Of a DNA stretch of 26,805 nucleotides, positions 1 through 10,900 are shown in pieces. This DNA comes from Saccoglossus kowalevskii (lineage: Eukaryota; Hemichordata; Enteropneusta; Harrimaniidae), in contig NW_003135031.1 of assembly GCF_000003605.2 (NCBI RefSeq), positions 1-26,805 on the forward strand. The letters run 5' to 3'. The position numbers and the translations under genes were made by a program. The notes under the pieces were generated by a model, which was not told where the DNA came from, did not search any database, and saw only the letters and a list, made by a program, of their open reading frames with translations. Positions within the stretch are counted from its first letter, which is position 1, and every line of letters starts with the position of its first letter.

Positions 1-82
1 GAAAATCAATCGATCGTCGCCACGTTTACACATGATACTATATCTCCTCGCCCATTAATATAAAATCAATGTCCCACTGCAG

Positions 83-198
83 GAATTGCGGGATATACAT
101 CGTGTTATGGCAGATCTTTTGGTTGGGACCTATCTGGCTATAGCAGCTATAATATACCTGAATCTGCTCATTGCCATGTTGTCTTACAGGTTTTCCAG
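83..198 (+). CDS. Gene A exon: S6 pore-lining helix
   Basis: The 116-nt exon starts after CTGCAG and ends at CCAG|gtaaga. It enters in phase 0 and leaves in phase 2. It encodes ELRDIHRVMADLL, then the hydrophobic S6 helix ending NLLIAMLSYRFS. Gene B's equivalent exon has the same length and phase, with 27 of 39 residues identical when the split serine is counted. Confidence 0.8.
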
Positions 199-1880
199 GT
201 AAGATACGTCAGAAAGGAAGAGTAGTTTACTAATTTGTACACTTTAGTGGCATAATCTCTATGAAAATTGAAATGACTGAGTTGGTCAACTTTAGCCAAA
301 CCTTTCCTAATAATTTTGTTTTGGAATTAGTCTTCTACGAAATATTAACCATGGTGGTGACATGAATTAACGAGGAATAGTTTAACCGTGACCCGTGTTT
401 TCCTTTTGGATTTACGATCGCATGCTATGTGGAAAAGATGCACCGATGCTAAACTTACTGAGCTAGTTAGTTGTCTATCTTTGACCACAAGAAAACTTAC
501 AACGAAATGTATTACGATTTCTTAATTAGCATGCTAGCTTTACACTTTAAAAATACATGCAAGTGGAGAAGATACATCTATATTCACCGAGCCTGCTATC
601 TGAGCGTTACGCGCCGTGATGACGTTAAGCGTAATACTAGTCTCAAAGAAACCAGGGGTGTTTAAGATGTTCCTTGAGAATGGTATCTGAGAGACCATCA
701 CTTCACATCTAACACGCAGAAAGATCGTCTTTGCCACTTCTGACTTCGGAAGTCGTTTACGCATTGATACTTTGTTGTTTTGGTGGATAAAGCGTTATAC
801 AACTACTGAATAAATTAACCAAACCAAACAGCCTCTCTCTGGTCCACCACAGCCTCTGAAATGTTACTTCCTTTAATTAAAAAAATGAATTTCCCTCTAC
901 CTTAGCTGAAATTAGTATTAGAATGCAAGGTATTATATAAAACACAATTAATACGTAGATATACACTACTGAAGTGTCGTTAATCCTGTTACTTTTATCA
1001 TGTCACATTTCTGAGGGTTTGCCATACCAACAAAATATGGTTAAATTACTTGATATTGACGCATTTGTATGGGAAAGACAACAGACGTGCTGTTAACAAT
1101 AAAATGGCGTTATGTTCACTGTTTGTGTCATCAATTTGATTAAGATTTCATTGCACTGCTTCTAGATTGGCTGATGACGATCAGCTGCTACGATGTAATG
1201 AACTGATAAAGGTATATCCGATATATGTTCTACTTGACTACTACATACAATTAATTCCTCCAATTGTAACATATATTATAACATTTGTTCACAGCATATA
1301 TGACAAAGCTAGTTCAAATGCAATGATGCAAAGATCGAAGATTATTCTAATCATGGAGGACAACTTATCTGACGAAAAACGAGAGGAATTCAGCAAAGAT
1401 ATTCGTGAATACGAAAATCCCTATGCAGAAGAATATAGCGTCGACGAGATAGAGAGAGAAGATGTAATAGAGGTTACATTCAAAGAAAAGGTATGGTGAA
1501 ATTGGAAAGGTATTTAAATATTTTTTACCAACAACCTTTAAAATATATTCAAAAATATGTCAGAGAGTGTGCTCATTTATTCTTTTCCTGGTATAGCTAT
1601 ATTGAATGGATACCACAACAGTTAATGACTGGAACGACCAATAGTAACTGGAAAACCAATTCTAGAACACACCTTACAGATTGGGTAAGCACCGTTTATG
1701 CTATATCAAAGTTATATTCTTGGTTATATACTAAAGACACGATATTTCTCTTTCAAGGGGAGAAAGAAGACACTCTATTTATTGGACTTGAATGACTTGA
1801 AAAATAAATTGAAACGAACAGTCAAGTGTACATGGTGGGTATATAACAGCTATTATTATACATGGAATTGTAGTATTTAG
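83..1880 (+). CDS. Gene A: TRP-type cation channel, 3' part only (S6 gate, tail and probable last exon)
   Basis: This is the 3' end of a six-transmembrane cation channel of the TRP superfamily; the ankyrin, S1-S5 and pore exons lie to the left of the window. Three exons join in consistent phase. The first carries S6 with the gate motif NLLIAMLSYRFSS, which resembles the TRP consensus NLLIAMxSxxF. The second carries a charged cytoplasmic tail. The third is a short, probably coiled segment. The same exons with the same phases occur in gene B on the opposite strand, which supports the model. TRP channels are plasma-membrane sensors of chemical or thermal stimuli, but the stimulus here cannot be inferred. 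The last exon either reads to TAG at 1878-1880 or splices near 1836 to sequence around 1990. The channel identity is firm; the C-terminus is not. Confidence 0.72.
199..1294 (+). other. Gene A intron between the S6 and tail exons
   Basis: This intron of about 1.1 kb starts gtaaga and ends in a T-rich stretch and ACAG. It contains no convincing exon or element. Short open frames near 470-760 and 1167-1290 look like chance; the latter is the intron's 3' end read through into the exon. Confidence 0.6.
1295..1490 (+). CDS. Gene A exon: cytoplasmic C-terminal tail
   Basis: The 196-nt exon begins after TTGTTCACAG and ends at AAAG|gtatgg. One base completes the serine split with the S6 exon. The frame then gives IYDKASSNAMMQRSKIIL followed by a very acidic stretch ending VTFKEK. 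The block SNAM(M/I)QRSKIIL is shared with gene B. The exon is 15 nt longer than gene B's, a five-residue difference in the acidic part. Confidence 0.78.
1758..1880 (+). CDS. Gene A probable last exon
   Basis: After the acceptor TTTCTCTTTCAAG the phase-0 frame gives GRKKTLYLLDLNDLKNKLKR, a leucine-spaced stretch that could form a coil, and reads to TAG at 1878-1880. Gene B has a comparable segment beginning GQEKKWYLL after its tail exon, also in phase 0, which supports this exon. A donor at 1836 (ACATG|gtgggt) could instead join an acceptor near 1990 and end at a serine-rich ENHDAESSGTSDDE tail. The choice cannot be made from sequence alone. Confidence 0.45.
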   Translation, partial: GRKKTLYLLDLNDLKNKLKRTVKCTWWVYNSYYYTWNCSI

Positions 1881-2894
1881 ATTATACTAAATTTGTTTGC
1901 TGTGAACAAATGATCATAACAATATAAAGGCAAAAAAACAATTTGGTCATCATATCAATAATTATACGATATTTCTCTCAAGTGAAAACCACGATGCTGA
2001 ATCTTCTGGAACATCGGACGATGAGAATCAAAGATCTAGTTGAAAAGTATAATAGAACATCTGCACGAAAGAGAAGCTGGTGAAAAGACCTTTCCGGGAA
2101 TCTAATTTTCCACGTACATCGAGGGGTATTACGTCTATAACAATTAATGCATTCTAATCAATTTGGCGTCTAAAAATAGCAATAGTGTTTTCGTGTATGT
2201 TTGAAAAGTAATGTTTTACTGTATGAATACTCACATATTTGTCAGAATAAACAAGTGAGCTATATCAATTCTGAACATTGTAAAAAAATACTTAAATGTT
2301 TAAATAAATGTGATGTTTAATACTCAAGTTAGACATTGTTTCTTTCTTGTAAAATTACAGTTGTTTTGCAATAGAGCTTTTTCGATAATTATACATAGCT
2401 CAATCATATGATCGATTCCGCCCATGTCGTTGACATTGCTATTTGCTGTTGCCGTCTGTTAATAAGTATTTTATTTGGATTTGGTATTAATTAACTACCA
2501 CACATGTAATCTCACTTGTCAATTGAAGAAGCATTATGTGTACGCCGACCTCTACTATGTCAACGTCAAGTTATCGTTTTATGTCCAAAGGTATAGGTCG
2601 GTGTATTTAATAACATTTCACCTGAACTAATCACCTGTCTTCAGTAGTTGTAATTTGATTATAATAAAGCTATTTAACTATATGTTATACGAGGTGTAAG
2701 TTCAAATCGTTACACCCACATATTGTTAGAACAAGTGAAGTATCTCACTAAATGTTAGTCAATGTGTGTATTTGGCGTTTGGCACAGGAATAGCAAATAT
2801 GTGATATGCACTTATAATTACCCATTCTATGCAAGAAAAGTTGGCCAGTTAGGAAGCCGGTGTCCTTTAGGTACATCAATATTCATGTTAAATA
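1881..2894. other. Gene A 3' flank, no gene seen
   Basis: AT-rich sequence with several AATAAA-like motifs around 2245-2310 that could serve as poly(A) signals for gene A. Positions 1990-2090 hold short open frames that may be an alternative last exon. Nothing else is recognisable before the mariner end at 2895. Confidence 0.4.
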
Positions 2895-2924
2895 CGAGCC
2901 GTGTTCAATAAGTAATGCCCCTGA
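2893..2924 (-). repeat. Mariner 3' terminal repeat with flanking TA
   Basis: TA at 2893-2894 is followed by CGAGCCGTGTTCAATAAG, a typical mariner end, about 35 nt outside the transposase C-terminal reading frame. The partner repeat at the 5' end is not found. Confidence 0.55.
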
Positions 2925-3990
2925 CCCATTTCACATAGCAGGAGATTAATAAAACTAGGCACAGTTATTAGTCATTCTCTACATAGGAACCCCCCAGTGT
3001 TATTCATTTCTCCCATTGTTTAATGCAGCTCTGGACACCGTTTTTGTAGAACACCCCCAGGTTGGTCCTCCAACCATGTCAGAAGTCAAAGCTGCATCAT
3101 CTGGGAAACGCTTTCCTTTCAAAGATGAAAGTCAGCGGGTGAAAGGTCAGGAAAGTAGGAGGAATGGGGGTGGATTTCATAGCCACACGCCCATGCTTCT
3201 GATCTGGTGACATGCGAATTGTGAACCGGAGTGTTGTCCTGAAGGAGGAGGATACCTTTGCTGATCTTGCCCCGCCTCTTGATTTTGATAGCTTCTCTTA
3301 ATTTTATCAAAAGTGAAATGTAAGAGGCTCCTGTAATTGTAGTACCCTTTGCCAGGAAATCTGTCATCACTACACTGTCCTGGTCCTAGAAGACTGTGAG
3401 CATGTCCTTGCCCACGGAGGGCTGCACCCTTGCCTACTTTGGAAATGGTAATTCCAAGTGCGTCCACCGCATTGACTGGGCTTTGATCTCATAGTGATGG
3501 ACCCAAGTTTCATCCTGTGTAATCAGTCTTCTTGGCACATCTCCAAATTCATCCTAGAGCATTGGACGTGTTCTTGCATCTGGAAAGGTGTGAAAAATCC
3601 ATCTGGCAGACACCTTATGCATATGCAAATGTTCATGAATGATACCACATACCCTGTACTAATCTTGACCCATTGGGCTATTTGACGAACAGTAATGCGT
3701 CGATCTTCAAAAATGGCTGCGTCAACTTGACGGACAGATGCCTCATCAATGGCAGAAGAGGGACGACCAGGTCTGGAAGCAGTTTCCACATACTTCCGGC
3801 CATGTTTTTATACACGATGCCAGCGTTTTACAAGGTCATAGAATGGGGCATTATCACCATAAGTTTCCTGCATTTCATCAAAAGTCTCCTTTGGTGTGCG
3901 ACTTTTCAAATACAAACAACAGCACATCTGACTCAGTTCAAACACCTGTAAATAAGAAACCACAACGGTTTTTTGCAAGATAACCCATAG
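2895..3990 (-). pseudogene. Mariner (DD34D) transposase relic
   Basis: Read on the minus strand this is a degraded mariner-family transposase. In order it shows an N-terminal helix-turn-helix part (TPKETFDEMQETYGD, then RRITVRQIAQWVK), the first catalytic aspartate in TQDETWVHHYE, the second in LLLQDNTPVHN, the third in PDLSPADFHL, and a C-terminal FYKNGVQSCIKQWEK. There are 34 residues between the second and third aspartates, as expected for mariner. In-frame stops (for example VF*DQD where a tryptophan is usual) and several frameshifts show that it is dead. The 3' end has a terminal-repeat-like CGAGCCGTGTTCAATAAG at 2895 next to a TA. No matching repeat is visible at the other end, where it abuts retrotransposon sequence. 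Confidence 0.85.
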
Positions 3991-5992
3991 AAATGTGTTG
4001 CATGTCCGATTCAGTGGCAGAGTTGAGGGCACAGTTATCGGAAAACAGGAGGTCATTGATGGTGTCAGTTGTAACCTTGATTTTTGCTTGAAGCCTCCTG
4101 AGGTTGAACATTGAACCATCCATCTTGTAGTTGATGACGATGCCCATGTCAGTGTCTCTGAATGCATCTGTCAGCATGGCTGAGAACATGAGGCGGAACA
4201 AGGTGGGAGCAAGGATGCAGCCTTGTTTCACTCTGTTGGAGACAGGGAATGGAGGAGTCATCTCTCCGTTGTCCTGGTCTCTTGCCAGAATGCCGTCGTG
4301 TAGCTGTTGCACGATGGTGATGAACTTTCTGGGGCATCCGTACTTTGCCATTATTCTACAAAGACCCTCTCTCGAAGGCCTTGGTCAGATCGACATAGGT
4401 GGAGTTTCGGCGTTCTGTCCTTGACACTTCTCCTGTAGCTGTCGGGCAGCAAACACCATAGTCCCACGCTCTTTCCATAAGCCACACTGGCACTCATGTA
4501 GGCCTTTCTACAAGTGCATGAAGAGGCAGTTGAGCAGAACTCTAGGCAGGATCTTGCTAGCAATGGACAGCAGTAAAATTCAGTGATGATTGTTGTAGAC
4601 TTGATTTTGGCAGTTTCCTTTGTGCTTGTAGAGGCGGATGATGGAGGCATTCTTGAAGTCATGTGTCACTGTCTCGTGCTGTCAGATAGGCTGAAACAGT
4701 TGGTGGAGTTTCTCAACCACGGCCGTGCCTCCCTCATTATAGATTTCAACTGGGATGGAACCAAACCAGGTGCTTTGCCACTGGAAAGTAGTCGGACTGC
4801 TTTCTGTAATCTCATCCAAGGTGGGCAGGGCGTCCATGGTTTCTCCACCATTGACTTTGGGAAGCCGATAGCCAATAGCATCATCGTTGATGGTGGAAGG
4901 CCTATTCAGGACGCTGTCGAAGTGTTCCGCACATCTCTCCAAAACCTTCTCCTTGTCAGTGATAAGGGTTGAACATCAGCACTGAGGAGAGGAGACAGTC
5001 ATCCTGAGGTGGTGGGGCCATAGACTTCCTTCAAGCTGTCGTAGAAGCGCTTCATGTCATTCCTGTCTGCAAAGCCCTGAATCTCATCCTGCACCTGGCG
5101 CAATTTCACTCGAATGTTGCTCCGTACATTGCTCAGCATGTCTTTCTTTGATGCTGACTTTGGATCATGAAGATGAGCTTTGTAGGCACAACGCTTTTCC
5201 TCTAGCAGCTGTTGGATCTCTTTGCAGTTCTCATCATATTTCTCATGTATTTCCTTGTAGCTGGCGCAAGGCACTCATGGCTGTGGTGTACACCATCTCA
5301 CGGAGCGCGTCCCACGCTGTGTCAACATCCTGGCCTTCCAGCACTGTGGAGTCTAAGCGTTGCTCCAAGGTTTAGGCAAAAGCCTGCTCGATGTTCACTC
5401 CCTGCGGACCTGAGCTGGATGCAAAGGTTGAGCTTGGAGACAACAAGGTGGTGGTATGTCAAACACATGGTATTCAAGACTCATACGTCTTGCCTGTCCC
5501 TCTTCCTTACGATGACATAGTCAATGAGGATGCCAGTGCTTTGAGCGGGGAAGCATCTATGAAGTCCTGTTGCGGGTAGAGAGGTTGAAGACTGTGTTGG
5601 TGATCAGAAGACCATGCTCACGTAGTCTGGAAGAGTAGTAGACCGTTGCTGTTGCATGCTTCCCGACCGCTCCTTCCCAGGAGCCACTATCACGACAAAC
5701 TCTCGCATTAAAATCACCAAGAATGTTGAGTTTGTCTGCACGGGGAACAGCAGTGATGACAGTGTTCAGGTCTTCATAAAACCTGTCTTTGGTCTCATCT
5801 GGGTTGGTCATGGTGGGGAATAGGCACGTGACGTACTTCTGTCCACGAGAAAGGGGGAGTCTCATCGTCATAAGGCGATAATTCTCACCCTTTGGGGGTC
5901 CAGCCAACTTGCCATCCAAAGTCGTCTTGACTGCAAAGCCAACTCCCGCTTCTCTTCTCTTTTCAGGTCCACGTCCACTGGATAATATGTAA
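3990..5992 (-). pseudogene. Non-LTR retrotransposon (LINE) relic: endonuclease and reverse transcriptase
   Basis: Read on the minus strand this is a damaged LINE ORF2. An APE-type endonuclease segment (SGRGPEKRREAGVGFAVK, then KLNILGDFNARVC and HWHLIDYVIV with a frameshift) is followed by a charged linker and the reverse transcriptase. Recognisable RT pieces are YVDLTKAFE (motif A), MAKYGCPRKF, VKQGCILAPTLF and LLFSDNCAL. The last should carry the catalytic FADD box, but the second aspartate is lost. Many stops and frameshifts break the frame. Similarity starts abruptly near 5992, as in a 5'-truncated insertion, and stops near 3990 against the mariner, so the 3' end is missing too. The LINE clade is not settled. 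Confidence 0.85.
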
Positions 5993-7900
5993 TAACAAAT
6001 GTGTGTAAATGCCAACTCAGCTACACTCAATTACTGAATAATACCTACATTTTGGGCACACACAACTTCTGGACAACACATTTAATAAGACAAACTATCA
6101 ATAACTGACCTTCAAGTATTTTATGCTAATATAATTAAAATATATTAACACAATATTTCGAAAAGAACATATTCCTTAGTTATCACTAAACAAATTGAAC
6201 ATATTTGATTTATCCATATATATATATAACAACTCAGTTCAAATTTAGGCATTATTGTGATTGTATTAAAATATGAGATAAGAAACCTACAAAGACATGA
6301 AATCTGAACATTTGTAATAGTGACACCATCATGTTTTGTTTCCTAAAATAGGATGCAGGCGCCAATTAAAGAATGTGCCTTAGTAACTACGACTACAGAC
6401 AACATCACATTTGAAATAAACTAGAAAATACACACCAAAAAAATGCCGAACAAAAGGCATATTCACGTACAAATAAATCTGAAATGACCAACAGTCGGCA
6501 ATTTTGAATTGAATTACAAGCACGGATAACATATTGTGAGTAACTGTAGTCAAATTTGACTATAATCGAAGCCTGTGATTCGTGACAACGAATGCGTACA
6601 AATGCTAGGGGTGACTCGCAAAATCGAATCAATATCCTCGGTAAAATATGATCCTATATTTGACGACTCATCTGTTACGCAAAACATTTCACTATGTGGC
6701 CTATTTATAAGTGATCACTACGCACCTCAACAACTTGATCACAGCATTGTTTAATTTCAACACGTATATCCAAATTGCGTATTGGTGACTGTGCAGATTT
6801 ATTTAGTTTGAGACCAATTTAACATTTTTTTTAAACACATAACCTGTCATACAGGTATGTATGTCTAGATTAAAATTTCCCAATAATCTACGAAGCAATC
6901 CATAAACTCCACGACCAACAGCACATGTGCATATTAACCAGGAAATCAACATGACCATGGAATTTTGATTAATCACAATACCAAAAAAACACTTTTGAAG
7001 ATGATGCGATATCCGCGGCTGTAATAAGTACTACATACACTAGTATCACCTATTTTCAGTTAACAAACATCCACTTTTGCCCTTTCTACAAAGAGATTCT
7101 TCCCTGTATATTACATTACATATCAATATATTGTGGTATCCACGTACTATGTTTTTAAAAGAAATACCAGGTACAAGTTGCAAAAGTTATATAAGTTATT
7201 CAATTTCTACATTATAGGGGAAATGAGTAAAAGTAACGACAACTACATAAATAACACCTTAAATCAGTTACTATTTTATTAAAGACCAAACAACAATGTA
7301 CAAATACAGATCGTACAAATTCACTACGAATTCGATGTTGTGCTAAAAGATTTATGAAAGATTTTGCAATAAAACAGAACATAATTATACAGATACAACA
7401 AATTGTTTAAATGTTCCCAGTAATTATAATATTTAAGCAAAACCACTTCTATTATATCAGCTATATATAGTAGATGGTGAAAAATACGTCAAATTTGATG
7501 ATACTAAATACTTATATTTTAAATGGTTAGATTTGACTGAACTCACTAAATAATGTGATAATATAACAAGCAAAGCTAACAGCGAGCTATTGTGGGCAAC
7601 AATTCTTAACAACTGCAATTAAATGACAATTTTTGTATCATTACAACAAGCGTAGATTTTTCCACCTCGTATATCTTAATACTTATTACATTGTGCATTG
7701 TGGCTTTTGACTAAATTTATACATAAACACATGGCATACAAACGTAAAGCTAGGGCCAAAGATAATTGAATTAACTATGTTGAACAATATAATCCAGTTT
7801 TTATAAAGGACATTGTATTATCTGACACGTAATAGTTTCTTGACTGTCTTCTCTTCTCCAAAGATCGTTTGTTATTCTCTGCACCCATTCAATTTCTTCG
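5993..7900. other. Intergenic region downstream of gene B, no gene seen
   Basis: AT-rich sequence with no convincing reading frame on either strand. On the minus strand a possible poly(A) signal AATAAA (complement of 7275-7280) lies about 620 nt after gene B's predicted stop. Just beyond that stop (about 7815-7910) a separate minus-strand frame reads VNNEEIEWVQRITNDLWRRE. It is not phase-compatible with the predicted last exon and remains unexplained. Confidence 0.35.
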
Positions 7901-7984
7901 TTATTGACTTAGACTATTCAGTACTTCCAGACAGGTATTTCTCGTTGTCGACGATTTCAGAAGATACCATTTCTTTTCTTGTCC
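7901..7984 (-). CDS. Gene B exon 15: probable last exon
   Basis: After TTCCATTCAAG the phase-0 frame gives GQEKKWYLLKSSTTRNTCLE and stops at TAA after VLNSLSQ. The start resembles gene A's GRKKTLYLL. The remainder shows little similarity. A second frame of the same segment, ending DNEKYLSGSTE, also looks protein-like but does not fit the phase. Confidence 0.4.
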   Translation of the reverse strand, partial: GQEKKWYLLKSSTTRNTCLEVLNSLSQ

Positions 7985-10900
7985 CTTGAATGGAAGGAAA
8001 TGTAAAGATTCAGGTGCAATATTTGGATACAGTGAAGTATTCCATTAAAAAATATTATTTTTGCATAATTTGCTTTTAAAGTATCCAAACGAATAATTTA
8101 TTTCTCTACACTTGGGGCACGTGTTAATCAAGTAGTGTTCTTATTTGGATTTCCACTGTCTGTCATTTGATTGACTACCTTTTATTATCCATTCGGTCTA
8201 GCTATTTCAGGCAGAAGCTTAAATGGTCATGCTACTTTACATGTTTTGTTTTAATATATTGAAGGACATAGCGGATGTTGGTACATGAATGAATGAAAAC
8301 CATTTACAGTCTCCAGCTACCTGTCTGTATCAACAGATGTAAAGCTCATTGGTAGCTTCACATTTGTGTCTTTCAAGGATAAATTTAAAGACATTTGCAA
8401 TTTGTAACCTTCATTGCAGTCTTAAAATATAACTTTGCGCACATTGCAGGGCACTTGATGAACCCATAGTTACGAAAAGCAATTGTTTGGCAAGAGGCGG
8501 AACAGTTTATAATCTCTTAGAATTGAATTTGTATAATTTCCCAATCAATCGTTGCCATATACTATTATATGTTAATCTACATTTCTGAAGTAAATATGTA
8601 TGTCTTTGCGTTGTAAATTGCAACTGGGTAGTTTATGGCTCAGCAATGCGCATTGCACACAAGTGACATTGAAATGAAACATTTAAAATAGTATTTTTAA
8701 TAGTGCTATTTGAACAGAAAAGGGATTTTCACTGTCAATATTGTTTAGTTAACATTCACCATGTTAAGATTGAATATAAGTGATTCACCAACTTAATTGA
8801 ATTATTTTATTGACATTAAGTGACTCGCGGGAAATTGCTTTTTTGCTAATTTCTAACATTTGTGTTACTCAAATGTCAGTATAAACCATATACAAACTAC
8901 CTCTTCTTTGTATGTAATCTGTATCATATCTTCTTTTCCATCCCCGTTGACGCTATAGTCTTCGGCATGAGCACATTCTTTACGAAGGTGTTTTCTTTCT
9001 TTATCAGTTAATTTCTCCTCGAAGACAAGAATAATTTTGGATCGTTGTATCATTGCATTGGATTTACCATTGTCATACATGCTGGAAAACAAAATAACGT
9101 ATATGGTCGCTCAAATAAAAACTGGGCATAACATATGAATTGTTTGTTGAAATCACCAATGCCTGATCACCTTAACTGATATCTATTAAAATAAAACTAT
9201 TCTATATCAGTTATACTTTACGCAGTCTCGTACATTGGTGTTGCTGTGCGTTTGAATATATTCGGGATTTATACCTGATTTCAATAGCAAACACGATTAT
9301 TGTTAGGGTACTGTCATGATTTATTTCCATGTGTTTAGAGATCCGTCACTTATCCGATTTGATGACTGGTTTCATGTGAAGTGCTGGTTTATATCTTTCA
9401 ACACTTTCCCCATAACCTGTCATCATTTTGGTGTATACGAGGTCCTGGACGGAACTTGAGTCAGTGAATGGAACTAATTACGATATGAACTTTGCTAACC
9501 GACCGTTATTTCTGACAGTTTGGTATGTGTAGTCTTTTGATATAGCGGACAATTAATCAAGTATATATGACATGTTAAGTACTTCGTGTGATTGGCTACA
9601 TGCGAGTTGAATTTTTTAAAGCTACGCCTTAAGCTTTTAAATTTCCCTTGTGATAGGTTAAAGTTTGGGAAGTAATAAATAGAGTCTGGGTCAGTCTGAG
9701 AGAGATCTGCACGAGACGAGACGAGTCTTGAGAGTGCTCCACGAGCGAGAGAGTCTTGGGGAACTTTTCCCCCGAGGCATTCTGTCTTGGAGAGTTCTAG
9801 ACGGGCGACTAAGTCTAGAGAAGTTGACACGATCTCGATCTGTGTGTGTGTCTTTGTTCAGTCGAAAAGGTTCTGAACGTAACGTTCACTGGTACCTGGC
9901 GTAGGTTTAATAACACGACAATTAAGCCATCATAGTACTCTGGAATCACTCATATATCAGTAAATCGTATACAAACAACGATATCCACACTATATCAGCA
10001 CTGATTCATTTCCAAGTCATCAGGCTAGATACTCCTATGTGTCATCCATTCCAATTACATCTCTATGCCTATGAACTTTTGATCATTTAATTTAAAAAAA
10101 GTAAAGTTCTTCCAGCATGGTTGTTGCTTATGTATCCCATAAGTACTAGACCAAATTGACCGAATTTCGATACAGCAGGACGATATAATATAATTCCTGT
10201 TTATGCACTACACTCAAACACGTAATTACATAGCCCTACCAAATAATCTACATTTAAATGTATTCAGATTAGTACTGTCCTTTCCAATCATGGCGCTTTC
10301 TTACCTGGAAAATATGTAACTCAACATTGCAATGAATATACTCAGATATATTACCGCTGCAATTAAAAGGTATAATCCAACCATGATATCCGCCATAACA
10401 CGGTTCGCATCTCTCAGTCCCTGTGATTAAATGATCAATATTACTTTAAAAAATAGGCAATTCTAAGTAGCTAGCGTTATTAGACATTCGATTTCAGCAT
10501 TTATAAATCAGAAGTAATATACAATGGCATAAATATCAAGTCGATATGGTGTCCAACTATCAGAGAATGGAGTCAGCTATAAAATGGAAATAACATACTA
10601 ACCATAGGTTCTATACAAATAACACACTACTGCTAGATGAGTTTTTTCCTAGTGCAGTATGTGGTACACAAATATAAGATTAATAATTCTACTAATGATG
10701 ATTGTAGACAAAATAAATATCGTACCTCATAATTATAGTCATCCACTAGTGCCATACGGAATAGAGTGAACATTGTAGCAATAACTGACTCGTAAAATGG
10801 GATACCACCAAATATCATCCAAAACGCACACGCTCGGAAAGTGGATTTAACAATTTATAATATTTAATTGTAGAAGGCAATTTAAAGAATCTAGAATACT

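Noticed and set aside
1167-1294. ATG-initiated frame MADDDQLLRCNE leading into gene A's tail exon
   Set aside because: It is the 3' end of the intron read in frame; the acceptor ACAG at 1294 and gene B's matching junction show coding begins at 1295.
3673-5579. Plus-strand open frames across the transposon region
   Set aside because: They are antisense shadows of the mariner and LINE coding sequence on the minus strand.
6405-6632. 75-residue minus-strand frame as a small gene
   Set aside because: No recognisable motif, no splice context and AT-rich chance composition.
9495-9830. 111-residue minus-strand frame as a gene
   Set aside because: It lies in an intron and overlaps a promoter-like GA-rich block; no motifs, and better explained by the candidate LTR.
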